From Brachybacterium sp042666875 (GTDB lineage: Bacteria; Actinomycetota; Actinomycetes; Actinomycetales; Dermabacteraceae), in NCBI RefSeq assembly GCF_042666875.1, contig NZ_JBHTCX010000010.1, positions 163,605 to 227,604 of the forward strand: a DNA stretch of 64,000 nt. Direction: 5' to 3'. A model generated the notes under the pieces. That model was not told the origin of the DNA. It saw nothing but the letters and a program-made list of their open reading frames with translations, and did not search any database. Both the position numbers and the translations under genes were made by a program. Shown piece after piece: positions 45,666-54,588 of the stretch. Position 1 is the stretch's first letter; each line of letters opens with the position of its first letter.

Positions 45666-46642
45666 GCCACGCCGTCCCGCCGGCCGGGATGCTGTGCCGC
45701 TACGACGGCGACGAGTGCCAGAGCGAAGCCCAGCACTTGGAGCGCCGTGAATCGCTCACCGACGGCGAGTCCGATGAGTGCGGCCACCAGCGGCGACAGC
45801 ACCGGCAGGAACGCAGCGACACCGGCGGGCATGCGCCCGAGTCCGCGGAACCACAGCACGTAAGCGAGCAGTCCGCCTACGAGAGCGAGCCAGAAATATC
45901 CGAGCAGGGCGGACCCGTCGAGAGACGGTGGGGATCCCTCCGTGGCCAGTGCGAGCGGCACCATGAGCACGCCACCCGCAGTGAGCTGCCAGCCGGCGAA
46001 CGCGACGGGGCCGACGGGCGGGCTCCACCGCTTGCTCAGCACGGTGCCCAGCGCCATCGAGCCGGCGCCGCCGGCGGCGGCCAGGACGCCCAGGGGGTTC
46101 AGTGCATCCTCGGGTCCGAGCACCATACCGGCGACTCCGATGACAGCGAGGACGCCCCAGACCACCCGCTTCGCCGACAGCCGCTCGCCGAGCACCAGCG
46201 CCGCGAGAACCGCGACCAGCAGCGGCCCCGTGGCGCCGAAGACCCCTGCCACCCCTCCCGGCAGGAGGTAGGCGGCCAGGAACAGCAGCGGGAAGAACGC
46301 TCCGATGTTGAGTGTGCCGAGCACGAGCGCGCGCCACCACCACCTGCCTCCGGGAAGCGCCCGGCCGATGGCGAGCGCGACCAGGCCCGCCGGGAGAGCT
46401 CGCAGCACGCCCGACCACACGGGGTGGCCGGGCGGCAGCAGTTCCGTGGTGACGACGTAGGTGGTGCCCCACGTGATCGGTGCGATCGCTGTCAGCAGGG
46501 AGGTCATGGCGGGAGACGGGGAGGAGGAGCTGGTCCTCGGCCGTCCGCTCGGGGCGCCGGCTTCGGCCGGGTTCTGCGGCGAGGGGGCCGGAGCGGGCCG
46601 AGCGCCGGGAGCCCCGGTCGTTTCGACGTCTAACTGTTTCAC
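45662..46642 (-). CDS. EamA family transporter
   Basis: A 326-residue drug/metabolite exporter with ten predicted helices in two EamA repeats (ITWGTTYVVTTELLP and GWQLTAGGVLMVPLAL begin them). The first 45 residues are Pro/Ser-rich. A GTG at 46642 is preceded 7 nt upstream by TACAGT with TTGACG 17 bp further, giving a leaderless start; an ATG about 135 bases into the gene is an alternative if the N-terminal stretch is not translated. It is divergent from a MarR regulator. Confidence 0.85.
   Translation of the reverse strand: MKQLDVETTGAPGARPAPAPSPQNPAEAGAPSGRPRTSSSSPSPAMTSLLTAIAPITWGTTYVVTTELLPPGHPVWSGVLRALPAGLVALAIGRALPGGRWWWRALVLGTLNIGAFFPLLFLAAYLLPGGVAGVFGATGPLLVAVLAALVLGERLSAKRVVWGVLAVIGVAGMVLGPEDALNPLGVLAAAGGAGSMALGTVLSKRWSPPVGPVAFAGWQLTAGGVLMVPLALATEGSPPSLDGSALLGYFWLALVGGLLAYVLWFRGLGRMPAGVAAFLPVLSPLVAALIGLAVGERFTALQVLGFALALVAVVAAQHPGRRDGVA
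46620..46639. promoter_or_regulatory. MarR operator-like site 1
   Basis: A 20-bp element containing TTTCGACGTCTAA, centred on GACGTC. It matches the inverted copy at 46677-46696 in 19 of 20 positions. It lies just inside the EamA start, downstream of the inferred transcription start. Confidence 0.6.
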
Positions 46643-46649
46643 GCTTACG

Positions 46650-46678
46650 ACTGTAGATGCGCACTACCCTGGCGTCAA
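46650..46678 (-). promoter_or_regulatory. EamA promoter
   Basis: On the minus strand TTGACG (46673-46678), a 17-bp spacer and TACAGT (46650-46655), ending 7 nt before GTG 46642. It is the best match to a housekeeping promoter in the window, and its -35 overlaps operator-like site 2. Confidence 0.65.
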
Positions 46679-46696
46679 ACAGTTGGACGTCGAAAC
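46677..46696. promoter_or_regulatory. MarR operator-like site 2
   Basis: A 20-bp element containing TTGGACGTCGAA, an inverted copy of site 1. It overlaps the EamA -35 and lies about 60 bases before the MarR start, so it could control both directions. Confidence 0.6.
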
Positions 46697-46755
46697 ATTA
46701 CGGTCCCGGTCCTTCTCGGACGGTGGCCGATGCGGAGTTCTCACCTCAGGAGGCG

Positions 46756-47271
46756 ATGGACGTGGACGATCGAGTGAGCGACTTCCTGGCCCAGTGGCAG
46801 TGCGAGCGACCCGACCTCGATGTCAGGCCGATGGGCGTCTTCGGCCGGATCTCGCGTGTCCAGGAGCTCGTCTCGGGTCCGCTGCACGCGAACTTTCGCC
46901 AGCACGGTCTTAACAACGGCGAGTTCGATACGCTCGCCACGCTGCGTCGGGCCGGTGCACCGTACACGCTCACACCCGGCGAACTTGCGGCGTCGAGCAT
47001 GGTCACCGGTGCCGCGATGACCAATCGTCTCCAGCGCCTGGAGGACAAAGGAATGCTGGAGCGCACGATGGACCCCAGCAGCCGCCGACGGGTGCTCGTG
47101 TCTCTGACCGCGGCCGGGCTGTCGACCGTGGATGAGGTGGTCGTCGATCACCTCCGCACCGAGCAGGAGCTGCTGGACCGAGGCCTCTCGCCGGCCGAGC
47201 AGGAACAGCTCGCCTCGTTGCTGGCCACCTTCCTGCAACGATCCGGCGACGCCTCGCACGATCACCGGTGA
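46756..47271 (+). CDS. MarR family transcriptional regulator
   Basis: A 171-residue winged-helix regulator: LNNGEFDTLATLRRAG, LTPGELAASSMVTGAAMTNRLQRLEDKGML (recognition helix) and RRRVLVSLTAAGL (wing). It probably represses the divergent EamA/oxidoreductase operon and itself, sensing a small aromatic or drug-like ligand. AGGAGG lies only 2 nt before ATG 46756 and 8 nt before an in-frame GTG at 46762; the latter may be the real start. Confidence 0.88.
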   Translation: MDVDDRVSDFLAQWQCERPDLDVRPMGVFGRISRVQELVSGPLHANFRQHGLNNGEFDTLATLRRAGAPYTLTPGELAASSMVTGAAMTNRLQRLEDKGMLERTMDPSSRRRVLVSLTAAGLSTVDEVVVDHLRTEQELLDRGLSPAEQEQLASLLATFLQRSGDASHDHR

Positions 47272-47304
47272 GCGGCCGTGCCGACGGCAGCGTGGGCGCC
47301 GCGG

Positions 47305-48198
47305 TCATTTGATCCCGGTGCTCGAGATCCCCTGGACGAACTGCCGCTGGAAGACGAGGAACACCGCCAGGATCGGCAGCACCGTGATGGTCGCGACCGC
47401 CATCACCGCTCCCCACGGCGAGGCGAAGGCCGGATTGTTCGTCAGGGTCGACAGCGCCACCGGGACCGTGAAGCTCTCGTTGCCCTGCAGCACGACCATC
47501 GGCCACAGGAAGTCGTTCCAGCGGGTCATGAACGCGAGGATCACCAGCACACCTACCAGCGGCCCCGAGGTCGGCAGCACGACGGAGAAGAACGCCCGGA
47601 ACTCCCCGGCACCATCGACCCTGGCCGCCTCGATCAGAGCGTCGGGCACACCGAGCATGAACTGGCGGGCGATGAAGATCCCGACCACGTCGAAGGCGGT
47701 GGGCAGGATGACCGCCCACGGCGAGTCGACCAGTCCCAGCCGGGCGACGACCAGGAAGGACGGCACGAGCGTGACCTGGATCGGGATCATGATGGTCACC
47801 ATGAACGCGGCATAGAGGATGCCCTTGCCGGTGAAGCGGAACTTGGCCAGGGCATACCCGGCCCCCAGCGAGACGACGACCGAGAGCGCCGTGGTCACGC
47901 ACGAGATCAGCAGGGAGTTGCCGATCCACCTCCACACCGGCTGGGTCGAGAACACCTCGGTGTAGTTCGACAGCGTGGGCTGATCGGGCCAGAGGTAGAA
48001 CTCGGCGCTCTGGGACTGGCCCCCCGGGGTCAGTGCGGAGACCACCATCCAGTACAGCGGGAAGACCATGAGCGCGGCGAGGATCGCGAGGACTGCGAAC
48101 AGCAGCCAGTGCCGCCGCGGGCGGGTGCTCCTCAGCCCGGACCGGTCACCCTCCCCCGGCGAGACGGCACGGGGCCTCGGCGTGGTCATCGTGCTCAT
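47305..48198 (-). CDS. sugar ABC transporter permease, MalG type
   Basis: A 297-residue permease with six membrane helices and the EAA loop EAARVDGAGEFRAFFSVVLPTSGP. The MalG-like ending (FQRQFVQGISSTGIK) is typical of the second permease of CUT1 sugar importers. Its ATG overlaps the stop of the partner permease (ATGA). It is the last gene of the alpha-galactoside operon. Confidence 0.9.
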   Translation of the reverse strand: MSTMTTPRPRAVSPGEGDRSGLRSTRPRRHWLLFAVLAILAALMVFPLYWMVVSALTPGGQSQSAEFYLWPDQPTLSNYTEVFSTQPVWRWIGNSLLISCVTTALSVVVSLGAGYALAKFRFTGKGILYAAFMVTIMIPIQVTLVPSFLVVARLGLVDSPWAVILPTAFDVVGIFIARQFMLGVPDALIEAARVDGAGEFRAFFSVVLPTSGPLVGVLVILAFMTRWNDFLWPMVVLQGNESFTVPVALSTLTNNPAFASPWGAVMAVATITVLPILAVFLVFQRQFVQGISSTGIK

Positions 48199-49160
48199 AG
48201 GAAGCTCTCCGCTCGCTTGGTGGCTCGCTGGCGCAACAGCGTGAAGATCAGCAGGATCGCGACCAGGACGAGGCCCAGCGCCGCGGCGTAGCCCATCCGG
48301 GCGTCCTGGAACGCAGAACGGAACACGTACTGGATCAGCACGGTGGTGGAGAAGCCGGGCCCTCCCCCGGTCATCACGTAGATGATGTCGAAGGCCTGCA
48401 GGGAGAACACGACGTTGAGGATCAGCAGGATCGACGTGGTCGGCGTGAGCATCGGGATCGTGACCGATCGCAGCCGCGCCCACTTGCCCGCGCCGTCGAT
48501 CGAGGCTGCCTCCTTGACCTCTCGGGGGATGGACTGCAGCGCACCGAGGTAGATCACCATGCAGAACCCGATACGGGTCCACACCACCACGATGATCAGC
48601 GTGAACATGGCCATGCTGGGTGAGGTCAGCCAGGGCATCCTGCCCAGGCCCAGCAGCTCCAGGAAGTTGTTGGCGACGCCGTAATCGGTGTTGAAGATCC
48701 ACGACATCACCACGCCCACGACCACTCCGGCCGCGACCATCGGCACGAAGAACATCGCGCGCAGCACTCCCCTGCCGACGAGCGGCCGATTCAGCGCGAT
48801 GGCGAGCGCCAGTCCGATGATCATCGCCGTGGGCACGGTGCCGACGGTGAAGATCACGGTGTTCACCAGGGCTGTGCGGAACAGGGCGTCCGAGCCCATC
48901 TGGGCGAAGTTGTCCACGCCGACCCATTCGCCATCGCCGAGGGTCTGGGTGTCCTGGAAGCTCAACGTGATCGCGATGATGATCGGGATCAACGAGAAGG
49001 CGGCGAACAGCAGCGCCGCCGGGCCGACGAACACATAGGGGGCCAGGCGGCCCCGCCGGCGGCCCCGGTCGGGCCGGGGCCGCTCCGCCGCAGGCCCGGG
49101 GGCGGTCACGGCAGACGGTTCGACCGCGGTGTCGATCGTGGAGTCAGCGGGATGTGACAC
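48195..49160 (-). CDS. sugar ABC transporter permease, MalF type
   Basis: A 321-residue permease with a 40-residue cytoplasmic N-terminus, six helices and the EAA loop EAASIDGAGKWARLRSVTIPML. GPALLFAAFSLIPII-like first helix and TGGGPGFSTTVL are typical of CUT1. The GTG start overlaps the end of the binding-protein gene by 17 bases; GGAGG lies upstream. The ATPase is missing from the operon, so a shared MsiK-type ATPase elsewhere probably drives it. Confidence 0.9.
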   Translation of the reverse strand: MSHPADSTIDTAVEPSAVTAPGPAAERPRPDRGRRRGRLAPYVFVGPAALLFAAFSLIPIIIAITLSFQDTQTLGDGEWVGVDNFAQMGSDALFRTALVNTVIFTVGTVPTAMIIGLALAIALNRPLVGRGVLRAMFFVPMVAAGVVVGVVMSWIFNTDYGVANNFLELLGLGRMPWLTSPSMAMFTLIIVVVWTRIGFCMVIYLGALQSIPREVKEAASIDGAGKWARLRSVTIPMLTPTTSILLILNVVFSLQAFDIIYVMTGGGPGFSTTVLIQYVFRSAFQDARMGYAAALGLVLVAILLIFTLLRQRATKRAESFL

Positions 49161-50427
49161 TGCGCATCGCCTCCATCATCTGTGCGGAGGTCTCCTGCGG
49201 CGTGAGCTCGCCGAGCAGACACAGGTCCAGGTAGTCGGCGAACACGGTGTTCAGAGAGCTGAAGAACTCTCCGGACTGCGCCTTGACCATGGACAGCGGG
49301 ATGGTGGTGCCCTGGTCGATGAACCGCTGCATGACCTCGGAGTGGTCGGCGTAGTCGATCGCGGCCGCATCCAGTGAGGTCCGCGAGGGGATCCAGTTGC
49401 CTTCGTGGCAGAACTCGCGGATGTTCTCCCGGCTGGTCATGTACGCCACCAGCTCGGCGGCGAGCTCCGGGTTCTTCGAGGACCGCGTCACGGCGAGCGC
49501 GTTGCCGCCGAGGTCCGAGGCCTCCCCGACGTTCCTGATCATCGGGGCGGTCCCCCACTGGCCCGGTTTCGCCTCGTCGAAGGGGGCGATGGCCTCCGGG
49601 TTCGTGAGCACCATGCCGATCTGCCCGGTGCTGAAGAGGTCGTGGGCGACCGGCCCACCCCCGGATTTGCTCATGTTGCTGGGGCTGACGAGCCCGTCGG
49701 CGTACCAGCGCCTGCCGAACTCGAGGGCGCCGATGGCTTCCTCGGTGTCCATGGACGGGGTGAGCCCGTCCTCTCCGAGGAAGGCACCGCCGTTCTGATA
49801 GATCAGCGGCATCCAGCGGTACGCCGTCTCCGATCCGCTCCAGCCGTAGCCGAAGGCATAGCTGCCGGTCACCTGCTTCACCTCGGCCGCGATCTCGAGG
49901 AACTCGTCCCAGTTCCAGGCGTCCTCCAGTGCGGTCGGGGGCTGCACGCCGATCTGGTCCATGACGTCCCGGTCATAGAAGGTGATGAAGTTGTCGGTGT
50001 GCTGGAAGATCCCGAAGATGCCGTTCTCCCGCTCCCCGATCGCCCAGAACGGGTCCGACCAGTCCTCGCGGTAGTCGGCCGGGATCGCACCGGAGAGATC
50101 GACCAGGCTGCCGTTGGCGGCGTACCGGCCGATCTGCTGCGGGGTGATCCGGATGATGTCGGGGGCCAGATCTGCGGCCAGGCGCGTGATGAACCACTGG
50201 TGGAAGGCACCGGTGGTCACCTCCACCGCCACCGAGGTGCCCGGATGGTCTGCGACGAAGCGGTCGGCGATGCTCTGGTACGTCTCCAGATCCGTGGGAA
50301 TGTTCCAGGACGACAGCCGCAGGTGCTGCGTACCGGTGTCGGCGCCGCCGCAGGCGGCGAGCGCACCGGCCATGGTGATGCCGGCGACCGCCAGGATCTG
50401 GCGCCGACCGGGTCGGATTCTGTTCAC
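49144..50427 (-). CDS. sugar ABC transporter substrate-binding lipoprotein
   Basis: A 427-residue family 1 binding protein. The lipobox LAAC gives lipidated Cys26. It has the usual two-lobe pattern, with TPQQIGRYAANGSLVDL and WNWDEFLEIAAEVKQVTG. AAAGGAG precedes the GTG start at 50427. It lies 46 bases after melA in one operon, which points to an alpha-galactoside such as melibiose or raffinose as ligand. Confidence 0.88.
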   Translation of the reverse strand: MNRIRPGRRQILAVAGITMAGALAACGGADTGTQHLRLSSWNIPTDLETYQSIADRFVADHPGTSVAVEVTTGAFHQWFITRLAADLAPDIIRITPQQIGRYAANGSLVDLSGAIPADYREDWSDPFWAIGERENGIFGIFQHTDNFITFYDRDVMDQIGVQPPTALEDAWNWDEFLEIAAEVKQVTGSYAFGYGWSGSETAYRWMPLIYQNGGAFLGEDGLTPSMDTEEAIGALEFGRRWYADGLVSPSNMSKSGGGPVAHDLFSTGQIGMVLTNPEAIAPFDEAKPGQWGTAPMIRNVGEASDLGGNALAVTRSSKNPELAAELVAYMTSRENIREFCHEGNWIPSRTSLDAAAIDYADHSEVMQRFIDQGTTIPLSMVKAQSGEFFSSLNTVFADYLDLCLLGELTPQETSAQMMEAMRSVTSR

Positions 50428-50473
50428 GCTGTCACTCTCCTTTGAGTCGCGGACCCTCACGTGCGGCGGGCGC

Positions 50474-51970
50474 TCACCTCACCCCGTGCTCCCCTGCCCC
50501 TCGGCGCAGCGGCTCCGGCAACAGCTCTTCATGCGCGGCCAGCAGCTCCTCGGTCATCGCGCGGGCCTGGTCGAGGGTCACCTGCGCGGCGGTCAGCGGG
50601 TCCAGCGCCACGGCGTGGTGGACGTGCTCGACGTCGCCGTCCAGGGCGGCGCGCACCGCGAGGGTCTGCACATTGACGTTGGTGCGGTTGACCGCGGCGA
50701 GCTGCGGGGGCAGCTGCCCGATCGCGGTGGGCTGGACCCCGCGCGCATCGACCAGGCAGGGCACCTCGACGCAGGTATCGGCGGGGAGGTTCTCGATCAG
50801 TGCGCCGTGGTTGGGCACGTTGCCGTGGATGACGCTCGGCGTGCCGGTGACGATCGAGTTGATGATCTGGGCGCCGTACTCGAGAGAGGGGGCGAGCTCG
50901 GCCTTGAGCTTGGTGAGCTGGCCGTCGATGTCGCCCTGGTCGTCATGGGCGGCGCAGATCTCGTAGTAGTCCCAGCGCTCGGGGATGAACTCCTCGGTCA
51001 GCTCGGGGTTCTTGCGGAAGTAGGGCAGGTATTCGGAGGCGTGGTGGCTGGATTCGGTCTGGAAGTAGCCGAAGGCCTCCATGATCGCGGTGCGGACCTG
51101 CTCGTTGCCGCCCTCGTAGGTGCTGGCGGTCTCGGCGGCCTCGCTGTGGTCGCCGTCGTCTCCGGCGAGCTCGGCGGCAGCGCGGCCGCGCTGGTGTCGC
51201 GCTGCCATCACCTCGCGCAGCCTCGGGTAGAGGTCCTCCTGGCCGTGCATGAACTCGAGGATCCAGGCCTGATGGTTGATGCCGGCGCAGCGGTAGGAGA
51301 TCTCCTCGTAGGGCACCTCGAGAGTGCGCGCCAGCATGCGGGTGGTGCCCTGGACGCTGTGGCAGAGGCCGACGGTACGCAGCCCCTTGGAGTTCAGGAA
51401 CGCCGTCGCCATCGCCATCGGGTTGGCGTAGTTGATGAACGTCGCCTGCGGGCACACCTCGAGGGCGTCGGCGGCGATCGCCTCATAGGCGGGCACGGAT
51501 CGCAGGAAGCGGAACACACCGCCGGGGCCGACGGTGTCGCCGACGGTCTGGTCGATGCCGTACTTACGCGGGATCTCGACGTCGTGCCGGTAGGACTCCA
51601 CGCCTCCCACCTGGAAGGTGACGATGACGATGTCGGCCCCCTCCAGGGCGGCGCGACGGTCGGTGGTCTCCTCGATGGTGGTCGGGAAGCCGTGGTGATT
51701 GACGAGTTCGCGCGCGGCGCGGGCGACCGGACCGAGCTTGTCGGGGTTGATGTCCATCAGGCACAGCGTCGCCTCGCGCAGCGCCGGGAAGCTGAGGATG
51801 TCCCCGATCAGGCGGAAGGGGAACACGAAGCCACCGGCACCGATGATCGTGATCTTCGGGGCGGGCAGGAACGTCCGGTCGGCCGACGGGCCGGCCCCGG
51901 GCTGCGCGGCCGGCGACGTGGAGGAAGCGGATGAGGGGGCGGGCGCGGAGGACGGCACTGTCGAAGTCAT
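50474..51970 (-). CDS. melA: alpha-galactosidase, glycoside hydrolase family 4
   Basis: A 498-residue NAD- and metal-dependent GH4 enzyme. KITIIGAGGFVFP is the NAD-binding loop, INYANPMAMAT and GLCHSVQGT (metal-ligand Cys and His) are signature segments, and INHQAW follows. The CHSVQGT form is typical of MelA alpha-galactosidases and not of 6-phospho-glucosidases, in agreement with an ABC and not a PTS uptake route. The first 35 residues are an Ala/Ser/Pro extension. The ATG has TAGCGT 6 nt upstream and no ribosome binding site, so it may be leaderless. First gene of the operon. Confidence 0.9.
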   Translation of the reverse strand: MTSTVPSSAPAPSSASSTSPAAQPGAGPSADRTFLPAPKITIIGAGGFVFPFRLIGDILSFPALREATLCLMDINPDKLGPVARAARELVNHHGFPTTIEETTDRRAALEGADIVIVTFQVGGVESYRHDVEIPRKYGIDQTVGDTVGPGGVFRFLRSVPAYEAIAADALEVCPQATFINYANPMAMATAFLNSKGLRTVGLCHSVQGTTRMLARTLEVPYEEISYRCAGINHQAWILEFMHGQEDLYPRLREVMAARHQRGRAAAELAGDDGDHSEAAETASTYEGGNEQVRTAIMEAFGYFQTESSHHASEYLPYFRKNPELTEEFIPERWDYYEICAAHDDQGDIDGQLTKLKAELAPSLEYGAQIINSIVTGTPSVIHGNVPNHGALIENLPADTCVEVPCLVDARGVQPTAIGQLPPQLAAVNRTNVNVQTLAVRAALDGDVEHVHHAVALDPLTAAQVTLDQARAMTEELLAAHEELLPEPLRRGAGEHGVR

Positions 51971-51976
51971 GCGTTC

Positions 51977-51982
51977 ACGCTA
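51977..51982 (-). promoter_or_regulatory. -10 element of melA (leaderless)
   Basis: TAGCGT on the minus strand ends 6 nt before the melA ATG. Confidence 0.35.
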
Positions 51983-52049
51983 GGCAGTGGGCTCCCGGAG
52001 TTCTCGCGTCATCCTGCGCGGAACTTCCAGGATCCTTCGATCCCGGGCG

Positions 52050-52055
52050 TACAGT
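52050..52055 (+). promoter_or_regulatory. -10 element of the AraC gene (leaderless)
   Basis: TACAGT ends 6 nt before the ATG at 52062, and no ribosome binding site is seen. Confidence 0.45.
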
Positions 52056-52061
52056 GCGGCC

Positions 52062-53006
52062 ATGACGACGCAGTCATTCACGCCCGATCCGGTCATCACG
52101 CAGGAACCGGCCCTGTGGTGCCGACGCGGCACCCCGCCGCGCATGGAATCCATGCACCGCCACAACGACATCGAGCTCAATGTGGTCCTCAGCGGACAGC
52201 TGCGGTATCTGATCTCCGGCCGCCAGCTGGTCGTCCCGGCGGGGCACATCGCGATGTTCTGGGCCGCACAGCCGCACGGCCTGGTCGGGTCGTGCCCGGG
52301 TGACGTGTGCTGGGTGCACGTGCCGCTGTCCACGGCGCTGTCGTGGAACCTTCCCCAGCAGGAGTTCGCCGAGCTGGCCCGTATGGAGCCGCTGGTGATC
52401 GAGGCGGGGGCACTGGGCCGCCGGCTGGAGCAGATGGTCTCCACCTGGCTCGAGGAGTACCGCGATCCGGAGCAGGCGGAGATCGCCCTGCTCGAGATCC
52501 AGGCCATGATCCGCCGGGTCGTGCGCTCCGGCGCCGCCACGCCGGGGCATGCCGGCCAGGGTGCCGCCGAGCAGGAACACGCCGACCGCGATCCGACGGG
52601 CCACAGCAGTCGCCACGGCCTGGCAGACGCGGCCGATGAGGCCGCACCGTCTGAGCCCGCGCCGTCTGAGCCCGCACCGTCGCCTCGCGCCCGGCAGGTC
52701 ATGGAGATGGCGCAGTTCGTGGTCGCCTCCTTCCGGGAGGAGCTGACCGTGGGCGAGATCGCGGCGGCGGTGCATCTGACGCCCTCGCATGCGATGACGG
52801 TCTTCCGCCGCGCGGTGGGGGTGACGCTCGGGGACTACGTGACCATGTGCCGGGTCGCGGAGGCGCAGCGGCTGCTGCTGACCACGTCGATGACGTCGGC
52901 CCAGATCGCCGCGGCCTCCGGGTTCGGTTCACTCAGCAGCTACTACGCGCACGTCACCGCCGCCTGCGGGATGCCGCCGCGGGAATACCGCCGCCTCGCG
53001 GGATAG
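52062..53006 (+). CDS. AraC family transcriptional regulator
   Basis: A 314-residue regulator with an N-terminal cupin sugar-sensing domain (about residues 20-95, MHRHNDIELNVVLSGQLRYLI) and a C-terminal AraC double helix-turn-helix (about 210-314, LTVGEIAAAVHLTPSHAMTVFRRAVG and AQIAAASGFGSLSSYYAHV). The linker (about 165-205) is Ala/Pro/Glu-rich with a repeated PSEPA motif. It is divergent from the melA operon and probably activates it, as MelR does. Confidence 0.9.
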   Translation: MTTQSFTPDPVITQEPALWCRRGTPPRMESMHRHNDIELNVVLSGQLRYLISGRQLVVPAGHIAMFWAAQPHGLVGSCPGDVCWVHVPLSTALSWNLPQQEFAELARMEPLVIEAGALGRRLEQMVSTWLEEYRDPEQAEIALLEIQAMIRRVVRSGAATPGHAGQGAAEQEHADRDPTGHSSRHGLADAADEAAPSEPAPSEPAPSPRARQVMEMAQFVVASFREELTVGEIAAAVHLTPSHAMTVFRRAVGVTLGDYVTMCRVAEAQRLLLTTSMTSAQIAAASGFGSLSSYYAHVTAACGMPPREYRRLAG

Positions 53007-53010
53007 GCCG

Positions 53011-53036
53011 CGACGGCTTCGCGCGCGGAGCCGTCG
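53011..53036. terminator. hairpin between convergent genes
   Basis: CGACGGCT (53011-53018) pairs with AGCCGTCG (53029-53036). No T-run. It lies between the convergent AraC and sodium-channel genes. Confidence 0.4.
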
Positions 53037-53067
53037 GCGCCTCCGGCATGTGCAGTGAGTCGCGCCC

Positions 53068-54018
53068 TCAGCTCTCCTCGAGGCTGCTGGCGGACCGCTG
53101 CTCCTCGCGCACCTCGCGCAGCATCTCCAGAGCGTCCGTAAGATCCGCCTGCAGCGTCGAGACCTGAGCTCGCAGCTCGGTCAGCTCGTGATGTGCCGGT
53201 GCGGGGCGCTCCTCATGCGCGGCGACGCTCTCCTCATGCGCCGGCGCCGTGCCCGCCTCGTGTGCCGGGGCGGGGCCCGACTCGTGCGCGGCGACCTGCT
53301 CGGGCCAGGCCTCGGGGTTGTCGCGCAGGTGCTGCATGGAATCGACGATGACGGCGACGAACAGGTTCAGCACCGTGAAGGCGGCCAGCAGGATGAACGG
53401 GATGAAGAAGGCCCATGCCCACGGATGGGTCTCCATCACCGGGCGTACGATCCCCATCGACCAGCTCTCCAGCGTGAGCACCTGGAAGAGGGTGTACGCG
53501 GAATCGCCCATGCTGCCGAACCACTGCGGGTGGGTCTGGCCGAACATGGAGGTGGCCATCACCGAGCCGATGTAGAAGATCAGCCCCAGCAGCGCACCGA
53601 TCGAGGCGAGGCCCGGGATGGCGCCGGCCAGCGCCTCGATGACGAACCGCAGCCGCTTCACGAGCGAGATCAGACGCAGTACCCGCAGCGTGCGCAGCAC
53701 CGAGAGCCCGCCGGATTCCGGGATCAGCGCGATCGCGACCACGATCAGGTCGAAGACGTTCCAGCCGGAGCGGAAGAAGCGCCCACCCTTGGCGACGAGC
53801 TTGAGGGCGAGCTCGATGACGAACACCGTCAGGCACACCGAGTCCAGCACCGTGAGCAGGGCGTCGCCGCGGCCGTGCCCCCAGGGCGTGGTCTGCAGGC
53901 CGAGGATCGCCGCGTTGGCGAGGATGACACCGACGACCAGACGCTGCACGGACGCGTGCTCGACGAAGCCGTCGACGCGTTCGCGCCATCCGACCCCCGA
54001 TGACTCTGATGACGTCAT
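53068..54018 (-). CDS. bacterial voltage-gated sodium channel (BacNaV)
   Basis: A 316-residue six-helix channel subunit that acts as a homotetramer. The S4 voltage sensor spans about 106-124 with Arg/Lys every third residue (LRTLRVLRLISLVKRLR). The pore filter TLESWSM (182-188) is identical to that of NavAb and makes it Na+ selective. After S6 (FTVLNLFVAVIVDSM) comes a cytoplasmic tail with repeated APAHE-type units and a C-terminal coiled coil (LTELRAQVSTLQADLTDALEML) expected to assemble the tetramer. The ATG at 54018 has AGGTG upstream. Confidence 0.93.
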   Translation of the reverse strand: MTSSESSGVGWRERVDGFVEHASVQRLVVGVILANAAILGLQTTPWGHGRGDALLTVLDSVCLTVFVIELALKLVAKGGRFFRSGWNVFDLIVVAIALIPESGGLSVLRTLRVLRLISLVKRLRFVIEALAGAIPGLASIGALLGLIFYIGSVMATSMFGQTHPQWFGSMGDSAYTLFQVLTLESWSMGIVRPVMETHPWAWAFFIPFILLAAFTVLNLFVAVIVDSMQHLRDNPEAWPEQVAAHESGPAPAHEAGTAPAHEESVAAHEERPAPAHHELTELRAQVSTLQADLTDALEMLREVREEQRSASSLEES

Positions 54019-54262
54019 CACCTGTTCCGACCCCTCCTGCTGGGAGGCCTCGACACGGCCCCGCCCGGTTCGTCGTCCCCCGGGGCTCACCGTCACCCGC
54101 GAGGAGCATTCACCGCGTCAGGGTACTGGGCGAGGTCCGGCATGTCCTGGGTGCCTCCGGCCCGTCGCAGCGCCTCGTCCGCATGCTCGTCAGGGCGAAC
54201 GCTCCCAGCACACCGGCTGATAGATTCGCCGCCACGATCTGCCATCGGCCGAAGGAGCCCTC

Positions 54263-54574
54263 ATGACCGTCGTCGTCACCGCCGTGTTCTACCCCAAGCC
54301 CGACAGGAAGCAGGATCTCGCCGACGCCATGCAGCGCGGGATCGCCGCCGTGCACGAGGAGAAGGGCTGCGAGCTCTACGCCATCCACGACGCCGAGGAC
54401 GGCACGATCACCATGATCGAGAAGTGGACGAGCGCGGAGGATCTCGGCACGCACGCCGGCGGAGAGGCCGTGACGCTGCTGAACGAGGACATCGCCGACC
54501 TCATCGAGAAGCCGACGCTGGTGACCCGCATGACCCCGATCGCCGCCGGCACGGAGACCCAGGGCCGGCTCTGA
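54263..54574 (+). CDS. antibiotic biosynthesis monooxygenase (ABM) domain protein
   Basis: A 103-residue ferredoxin-like ABM-fold protein similar to quinol monooxygenases (YgiN type): VVTAVFYPKPDRKQDL, EKGCELYAIHDAEDGTITMIEKW. Such proteins form dimers; the function may be quinone handling, and it is uncertain here. GAAGGAG lies upstream of the ATG. Confidence 0.82.
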   Translation: MTVVVTAVFYPKPDRKQDLADAMQRGIAAVHEEKGCELYAIHDAEDGTITMIEKWTSAEDLGTHAGGEAVTLLNEDIADLIEKPTLVTRMTPIAAGTETQGRL

Positions 54575-54588
54575 GGCCGGCTCTTCCC

